Source: a virus. From it: a stretch of 64,000 nt of DNA. Under the pieces are notes generated by a model, which searched no databases, was not told the DNA's origin, and saw only the letters and a list, made by a program, of their open reading frames with translations. The translations under genes were made by a program, and so were the position numbers. Shown piece after piece: positions 59,531 to 64,000 of the stretch (within the stretch, counting starts at the first letter, position 1; the number at the start of each line of letters is the position of its first letter). Where the stretch lies: the IMG/VR virus record IMGVR_UViG_3300028416_000009, positions 1 to 64,000 of that record, one strand, 5' to 3'.

Positions 59531-59955
59531 AGGGTTTCGTCTTCAGACTTAGGGTAGATATCATTACCCATTTGAGCGAATTTTTTAACTAATTCACCAG
59601 CTTTAGCGTTTGCTTCGTCTTCAATAGGTCCACCAACATCGGCAGGTTTTTCATCTAACTTACCTGTCTCATATTGCATGTGATGAGTCATTTCATGAGC
59701 GATTGAACGTAATACATCAATTAACTGTCTATCTCTACAGTATACTTTGATTGTTGATTTTTCACCACCACCATAATTGTAGACTGCGGTAGTTTTAATT
59801 CCGTTCTTATCGTTTTGTAAGATAACGTCAATATCTTCTTTAATTGATAGTTCTTTCTTAATAAACGTGACAAACTCCTCCACCATTTTCTTATCTGAAC
59901 TTTCAAATTGAACTTTGTATTGAATCGATTCTTTTAATATGTTAATTAACTTCAT
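59527..59955 (-). CDS. Packaged-type zinc metallopeptidase
   Basis: 142 residues. SIAHEMTHHMQYETG (HExxH at residues 87-91) followed by DEANAKAG fits a gluzincin-like site with a late Glu. The N-terminus MKLINILKES carries an L-K-E|S motif like the presumed virion proteins. No signal peptide. It may be packaged and act in the new host (inference). Converges with the lipoprotein gene by 4 bases. Confidence 0.78.
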   Translation of the reverse strand: MKLINILKESIQYKVQFESSDKKMVEEFVTFIKKELSIKEDIDVILQNDKNGIKTTAVYNYGGGEKSTIKVYCRDRQLIDVLRSIAHEMTHHMQYETGKLDEKPADVGGPIEDEANAKAGELVKKFAQMGNDIYPKSEDETL

Positions 59956-59966
59956 AATAATAAATA

Positions 59967-60233
59967 CTATAAAAATTCTTCTTTTGGTACTTCGTCAGAA
60001 TAAATATCTAAATAATTTTCAATTATCTCTTCAATTATAGTGATGTCTTCCATTAATTCATCAACATCAAATTCCTCTAATATTGTTGGGTTACTTAATA
60101 GTGGTATTATCTCAATTAAGTTAAGGTTAATTAACCGATATGAATTATCGGAATCGTTATATAAGGTAAACTCAACTTCCAATGTTTCAATTAGTTGGTC
60201 GTATTGGAATTGGTATATTTCTTTTAATTTCAT
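59967..60233 (-). CDS. Small acidic hypothetical protein
   Basis: 88 residues, acidic and helical at the C-terminus (DELMEDITIIEEIIENYLD). No motif recognised. Lies 11 bases upstream of the metallopeptidase gene. Confidence 0.68.
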   Translation of the reverse strand: MKLKEIYQFQYDQLIETLEVEFTLYNDSDNSYRLINLNLIEIIPLLSNPTILEEFDVDELMEDITIIEEIIENYLDIYSDEVPKEEFL

Positions 60234-60276
60234 AGTTAGGTATACTTTTTAAAAATAAACTTCTACATTAAATATA

Positions 60277-60624
60277 ATGAAAGTACCAAAAATCCGAAGT
60301 ATTAATGATTGGTTTGAACATGAAGATGATATTCATGTAGATTTTATGTTAGATATTGACTATCATGACATAAAATTTACGGATGAGCACTCCAGATATT
60401 ATACGATACCATTAGACGAAATTGAATCGTATTGTATCGATACAGATTTATTAATTGATTTTACTGACGAATGGGATTACGCAAGTGAGACAGTCACACA
60501 AAGATATGTGATGATACCGTTTGGTAATTGGATGGATGATTATTTTGATGACGACTTTCTAAGAGACTATTTAGTTCATAGAATGACTGAAGTAGGATTG
60601 CCTGATGTGGTTATTTTAGAATAA
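60277..60624 (+). CDS. Acidic hypothetical protein
   Basis: 115 residues, Asp/Glu/aromatic-rich (HEDDIHVDFMLDIDYHD.., ESYCIDTDLLIDF..). Negatively charged DNA-mimic-like composition, a feature of some anti-restriction proteins, but that is only a resemblance in charge. Converges with the membrane-protein gene by 14 bases. Confidence 0.7.
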   Translation: MKVPKIRSINDWFEHEDDIHVDFMLDIDYHDIKFTDEHSRYYTIPLDEIESYCIDTDLLIDFTDEWDYASETVTQRYVMIPFGNWMDDYFDDDFLRDYLVHRMTEVGLPDVVILE

Positions 60625-61447
60625 TACTATCCATTAAACTTTTCAGTTGAGTTTCTGACAAATACGTGTCACCTAACTGTGTGGATTGAGTACCACCTTT
60701 AGGAGCCGTATAATCTTCAAGATAGTCGGCCATTTCTTTTTCAGAACCAAACGTAAGTCTATCCCCCTTACCTTTTTTATTTTCGTAAGTTACTCTGTCT
60801 TTAGATTGTTTAATTAATCCGTATTCTTTTTCTCCGTATTTAAATTCTTTAGGCCATTTAACCTTAGGACCAATTTTAGGTTCTTTTTCAAACTCTTTAG
60901 TGAACTTAGTTATGAACTGTTCTAAGAACAAAGACCCTTTAAAAGTAATACCTAATATTACGTAGTTAAACATATTGTCAATGTTAAAATCTGAGTTACG
61001 ACCCATAAGTTCTGATATCCCCATCATAAGTGGTTGTAAAACAAATGCAAACCCTAATATCCCCGACATAGTACCGACACTATAACCCATATCTTTTAAT
61101 ATGTCAGAACCAATCTTAAGTAATTTTGTTAGTTGTGTTTTTGTCTCCTCAACTTTAACCTCTAAATCTCTAGATTCTAAATATGACTTAAGTTCTTTAC
61201 CTTGTTTTATTCTATCATAGGATTTAAAAATAAATGAACATGTAGCGGCCAATGCGATAGAAGTGATATCATCAGAAGTTAAAGTCGGATACTCCCCAAC
61301 TAAAAATTGGTGTATTGGTTGATACGTCGCCTCAATCATTAAAGAGAATGTAGGGACTAATTTTAGATTAAATAACACTGACTTTATTGTGTCATCGTTA
61401 GTTGATTTAATTAACTCTTCTAATTTTTCCGATTTATATTTACTCAT
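60611..61447 (-). CDS. Membrane-associated hypothetical protein
   Basis: 278 residues with hydrophobic segments (ITSIALAATCSFIF, GTMSGILGFAFVLQPLMMGI, FNYVILGITFKGSLFLEQFI), between helical amphipathic parts. A C-terminal charged 80 residues (TYENKKGKGDRLTFGSEKE..). No classical transporter motif. Its start overlaps the upstream stop (ATGA). Possibly an injected or host-membrane protein. Confidence 0.75.
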   Translation of the reverse strand: MSKYKSEKLEELIKSTNDDTIKSVLFNLKLVPTFSLMIEATYQPIHQFLVGEYPTLTSDDITSIALAATCSFIFKSYDRIKQGKELKSYLESRDLEVKVEETKTQLTKLLKIGSDILKDMGYSVGTMSGILGFAFVLQPLMMGISELMGRNSDFNIDNMFNYVILGITFKGSLFLEQFITKFTKEFEKEPKIGPKVKWPKEFKYGEKEYGLIKQSKDRVTYENKKGKGDRLTFGSEKEMADYLEDYTAPKGGTQSTQLGDTYLSETQLKSLMDSIILK

Positions 61448-61623
61448 AACATTTCTTTAATTCTCTTAGGTAAATCATTTCTATTTTTATTCCAATGAAT
61501 CTGAAGTTTAAAACTTCTTCTTAGCCTATCATCTTCTTCGTCAGTGATTATATTACCGTTAGTATATACTTTGTACATTAATAAATCTAAAAACTTTGTT
61601 GTCGTCTCTTTATTGTTTTTCAT
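61444..61623 (-). CDS. Small basic hypothetical protein
   Basis: 59 residues, below the ORF cut-off. Starts MKNNKETTTKFLDLLMYKVY and ends NDLPKRIKEML. It has EEDDRLRR and is otherwise basic. Its TGA overlaps the next gene's ATG. A late box lies 19 bases upstream. Function unknown. Confidence 0.65.
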   Translation of the reverse strand: MKNNKETTTKFLDLLMYKVYTNGNIITDEEDDRLRRSFKLQIHWNKNRNDLPKRIKEML

Positions 61624-61631
61624 TTATTTAA

Positions 61632-61639
61632 TATCTTTA
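61632..61639 (+). promoter_or_regulatory. Host-type -7-like element
   Basis: TATCTTTA, 34 bases before the 2OG oxygenase ATG; final G missing. Confidence 0.35.
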
Positions 61640-61642
61640 TAC

Positions 61643-61650
61643 TATAAATA
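61643..61650 (-). promoter_or_regulatory. Putative late box TATTTATA
   Basis: Exact octamer in the sense of the gene at 61623, 19 bases upstream. Reads TATAAATA toward the plus-strand gene at 61674 (23 bases before its ATG). Confidence 0.45.
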
Positions 61651-61673
61651 TAAATACTTACACAGAAGAATAA

Positions 61674-62282
61674 ATGGAAGTTAACGTTATAATTATTGAT
61701 AATTTTTATCAAGACCCTGATGAAGTTAGGGAATTTGCTCTTAGCCAAGAGTTTGGTGTTAGAGGTAATTACCCTGGTAATAGAACAGAATCGTTTCTAA
61801 ATGATGAGTTAAAACATTACATTAATAGTATTATTGAACCACACGATGGTAAGATAACATACTGGGGGGCTAACGATGGTCAGGATATGTATACGGGGGC
61901 GTTTCAAATAACCACATCGTCTGACAGGACTTGGATACACTCTGATAGTACCACAGGTTGGGCTGGTGTATGTTACTTATCACCAAACGCACCACATACG
62001 GGAGGTACAGGATTGTTTAGACATAAAGAGACCGGTGTGTATAGAGTACCTAGAGATGTTAATGGTGAAAGAGCCTCATTCAATGAAGAACCCTTATCGT
62101 TAATGGAAAACGATTACCAAGATTATACTAAATGGGAATTAGTGGATACTGTTGGTAACGTATATAATAGATTAGTGTTATACAGAGGAGACATTTTTCA
62201 TGCGTCATTAGATTACTTTGGTCATGATAATGAGAGTGGTAGGTTATTTCAAACGTTTTTCTTCAGTACAGAAAATACTTAA
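61674..62282 (+). CDS. 2OG-Fe(II) oxygenase (DUF6445-like)
   Basis: 202 residues. TWIHSDSTTGWAGVCYLSP (about 87-103; His89, Asp91), GGTGLFRHKETG, distal His in IFHASLDYFG near 180, and GRLFQTFFF with an Arg for 2-oxoglutarate. Similar enzymes in T4-like phages act on unknown substrates. Second Fe(II) oxygenase in the window. Ends before a strong terminator. Confidence 0.87.
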   Translation: MEVNVIIIDNFYQDPDEVREFALSQEFGVRGNYPGNRTESFLNDELKHYINSIIEPHDGKITYWGANDGQDMYTGAFQITTSSDRTWIHSDSTTGWAGVCYLSPNAPHTGGTGLFRHKETGVYRVPRDVNGERASFNEEPLSLMENDYQDYTKWELVDTVGNVYNRLVLYRGDIFHASLDYFGHDNESGRLFQTFFFSTENT

Positions 62283-62288
62283 AAATAA

Positions 62289-62316
62289 AAAAGAGGACCT
62301 AAGTCCTCTTTTTTTA
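62289..62316. terminator. Bidirectional terminator
   Basis: AAGAGGAC/GTCCTCTT stem with CTAA loop and T-run; the A-rich tract before it serves the minus gene at 62337. The GAGGAC/GTCCTC core is also used in the hairpin at 52360. Confidence 0.88.
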
Positions 62317-62336
62317 TGTATGTTTGTTAAATTTGT

Positions 62337-63032
62337 TTAACCCATTAAAGCCGTTATGGTTTTAGGTCCAACAATACCATCAGGTTTTAAGTTGTTCATC
62401 GATTGAAATGCCGTTACTAATGCTGCGGTTTTAGGTCCGTAATTACCTAAATCTGATTGTTCAAAATCTATAGTAACACCAATAGTGTCCATCTTAGAAA
62501 TTAAAAGTTCCTGAACGCTAACGACAGTATCTGAAGTTTCGTTACCTTGACCTTTCTTTAAGAACTGTTCTCCTGATTTAATTTTTTCAATGTCAAACGG
62601 GTCTGAAGACACTTCTTCTTCATTTTCTTCAGTATAACCTGGAAGTTCAACACCTATAGTCTTAAGGTGTGATAAAACTTCAGTTTCCTCTGTAGAACCG
62701 TTACCCAACTCATCAGATACGAAGTATTCAAAACCTTGTGTTTCGTCACCAAAGTCTGTTGCTTTTAATAATTCATCAACTTGGTTAAATTCTTCTTTAG
62801 ATTTAATGTCTTTAACCGCAGAAATAAATTTAACGTTCTTTGTTCCTATACCATCAGCTGCGTCATATATTTTATTAGCAATTGCTTCGACACCACTAAC
62901 GGTCTCTTCTTGCTCTTCTAATTCTATACTATCTTCTATTGAGTATTGAGATTCGTTAACTAATAACCCTCTACTTCTATCATAAGACATAATTTGTCTT
63001 AACCTGTTAATATTTTCGTTTATATTTTTCAT
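62337..63032 (-). CDS. Virion protein with peptidoglycan-binding domain
   Basis: 231 residues. N-terminal MKNINENINRLRQIMSY followed by GLLVNE|S at 27/28 is the clearest capsid-targeting-like leader. The C-terminal 70 residues (VQELLISK.., LGNYGPKTAALVTAFQ, NLKPDGIVGPKTITALMG) form a PG_binding_1 domain. Middle is acidic. No catalytic domain. It may anchor or guide wall hydrolases during entry. Confidence 0.82.
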   Translation of the reverse strand: MKNINENINRLRQIMSYDRSRGLLVNESQYSIEDSIELEEQEETVSGVEAIANKIYDAADGIGTKNVKFISAVKDIKSKEEFNQVDELLKATDFGDETQGFEYFVSDELGNGSTEETEVLSHLKTIGVELPGYTEENEEEVSSDPFDIEKIKSGEQFLKKGQGNETSDTVVSVQELLISKMDTIGVTIDFEQSDLGNYGPKTAALVTAFQSMNNLKPDGIVGPKTITALMG

Positions 63033-63051
63033 TTTAATATTGTTTTATCAC

Positions 63052-63059
63052 TATAAATA
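63052..63059 (-). promoter_or_regulatory. Putative late box TATTTATA
   Basis: Exact octamer in gene sense, 19 bases before the ATG at 63032. Confidence 0.5.
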
Positions 63060-63065
63060 GTCTTT

Positions 63066-63428
63066 TTATTTAAATAACCTATAAATCCAATTATATTTTT
63101 TTCTATTATTTATATATTTGTAGTCGTATTCGTTACTGTAAGCTTCACGCTCAAATGAAATATTGTAATATGCGTCCTTACCATAGAAGAAAAGTTTTAT
63201 GAACCACTCTGTGACGTATATCACATAAAAAGGTATCACTAAAAGTTCTTCCTGTTGTTTAATATGGATAGATTCGTGATTAACAATTCGTTTACCGTAA
63301 TCAGCGTTTGGTACATTATATCGTTCTCTAAGTATAATAAATGGCCATAATGTGATACCACCTATTTTCATAAACCAACTTAATCTGTCTAATGTTTTAT
63401 CGTTATACTTTATAATTGGTGTTTTCAT
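63066..63428 (-). CDS. HExxH membrane-associated peptidase-like protein
   Basis: 120 residues. RIVNHESIHIKQQEELL has HExxH (51-55) and FEREAYSNEYD gives a plausible third ligand. A hydrophobic segment (VIPFYVIYVTEWFIKLFF) follows the motif. Similar short proteins occur in Bacteroidota. Separated from the polyphosphate kinase gene by 4 bases. Likely a membrane-bound zincin; substrate unknown. Confidence 0.75.
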   Translation of the reverse strand: MKTPIIKYNDKTLDRLSWFMKIGGITLWPFIILRERYNVPNADYGKRIVNHESIHIKQQEELLVIPFYVIYVTEWFIKLFFYGKDAYYNISFEREAYSNEYDYKYINNRKKYNWIYRLFK

Positions 63429-63432
63429 CTAA

Positions 63433-64000
63433 TTAAAGATTTTTCAACTCTGGTGGTAACATACTAACAGGTATGCCGAATTTCTTCTTTTCAGGACCGC
63501 CTTTAAAATTAAATCCATCAATTGATGTCTCATATCCATTAACACTTGCCCATGTCTTATGACCAGCATTTAGAACTTGTCCGACAACGAATGGGAATCT
63601 AATGTTATATTTGTTTATAATGTCCACAATCTGACCGTTAGGGTGTTTCTCCACAGTAATAGTCACTTTAGGGTTAACTATTTTTCTAAACACAACCTTA
63701 TCGACTCTTCTTCTCATAAATGAGTTATCTTCATTTAAATCTTGAATCTCATCAACAGTGGTTACTACTTCAGGGTAAATCATACCTAAATTTTTATCGT
63801 CTTTACCTTCGTAATCTACTTTATTTAGAACTGTTCTAATTGAGTTAAGTGCTCCCGCTCTTTTATCGTTTGTGTCTACAACTGACCATGGAATTACCTC
63901 GGCAGTTTGTTTCAATGCCTTTTCTTTGTATTCAGTATAGTCGTCCCACTTATCAATAGAAGCCTCATCGTTAGGTGAGAATTTCCAATACTTAAGTGGT
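63433..64000 (-). CDS. Polyphosphate kinase 2 (PPK2), partial at the window edge
   Basis: The frame continues past 63915 (a TTG) to the window edge without a stop. Near the edge it reads LKYWKFSPNDEASIDKWDDY, then YKEKALKQTAEVIPWSVVD and NDKRAGALNSIR: the lid and C-terminal region of PPK2, which moves phosphate between polyphosphate and nucleotides. The Walker A region lies outside the window. About 100 residues follow the PPK2 core and form an extra basic, beta-rich domain. Possible role: NTP regeneration from host polyphosphate. Confidence 0.85.
   Translation of the reverse strand, partial: PLKYWKFSPNDEASIDKWDDYTEYKEKALKQTAEVIPWSVVDTNDKRAGALNSIRTVLNKVDYEGKDDKNLGMIYPEVVTTVDEIQDLNEDNSFMRRRVDKVVFRKIVNPKVTITVEKHPNGQIVDIINKYNIRFPFVVGQVLNAGHKTWASVNGYETSIDGFNFKGGPEKKKFGIPVSMLPPELKNL

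Noticed and set aside
63433-63915. Start of the last minus-strand gene at TTG 63915
   Set aside because: The frame continues to the window edge and the upstream residues match PPK2, so the gene is partial and starts outside.

Overview
The window is an AT-rich segment of a large, T4-like (myovirus-type) phage genome whose host is most likely a member of the Bacteroidota (Flavobacteriia-like). Phage identity comes from a syntenic T4-type head block on the minus strand: terminase large subunit (gp17), portal (gp20), prohead protease (gp21), acidic scaffold (gp22) and major capsid protein (gp23). A gp55-like late sigma factor and a gp5-like baseplate protein lie nearby. Host assignment is inferred from promoters of the form TTTG-N19/20-TAnnTTTG, a general lack of Shine-Dalgarno sequences, and Bacteroidota-style versions of bS21, an Hc1-like small histone, DnaK and KTSC proteins.

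Layout. 1-11042 (+): end of an upstream gene, Hc1-like protein, two glycosyltransferases, late sigma factor, then baseplate/tail genes including an OB-fold spike-like protein and an M23 peptidase. 11222-26359 (-): head morphogenesis block and associated acidic virion proteins, interrupted by a plus-strand ribosomal protein bS21 gene at 15724. 26441-30617: divergent dnaK and N-domain-less clpC sharing a regulatory intergenic region. 30672-35578: M20-type peptidase, a 931-residue protein ending in a GH24 lysozyme domain, and a papain-like protease. 35600-43480: eight ordinary tRNA genes, one anomalous tRNA-like gene, a structured RNA without a recognised family, and many small host-takeover-type proteins. 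44120-52977: NodU-like protein, 2OG-Fe(II) oxygenase, glutathione peroxidase, a tmRNA gene, and a glycosyl/nucleotidyl/sulfotransferase cluster. 53833-64000: mostly minus-strand proteins with putative prohead-protease sites, metallopeptidases, a 2OG oxygenase, and a polyphosphate kinase 2 gene running off the edge.

Two promoter classes seem to divide the genes. Host-like TAnnTTTG promoters precede dnaK, clpC, tRNA and small accessory genes (probably early/middle). A second octamer, TATTTATA read in the direction of the gene, stands upstream of head, virion and bS21 genes (probably late, perhaps read by the gp55-like sigma factor). It is the reverse complement of the classical T4 late box, and in several cases it lies only a few bases from the start codon.

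The most unusual theme is the number of parts that could reprogramme host translation and protein quality control: bS21, tmRNA with a long atypical tag, DnaK, ClpC lacking its adaptor-binding domain, many tRNAs, and at least six peptidases. A second theme is a set of proteins whose N-termini resemble capsid-targeting peptides followed by an [I/V/L]-x-E site, which may be packaged and injected. All functions are read from sequence motifs by eye; no database search was run.
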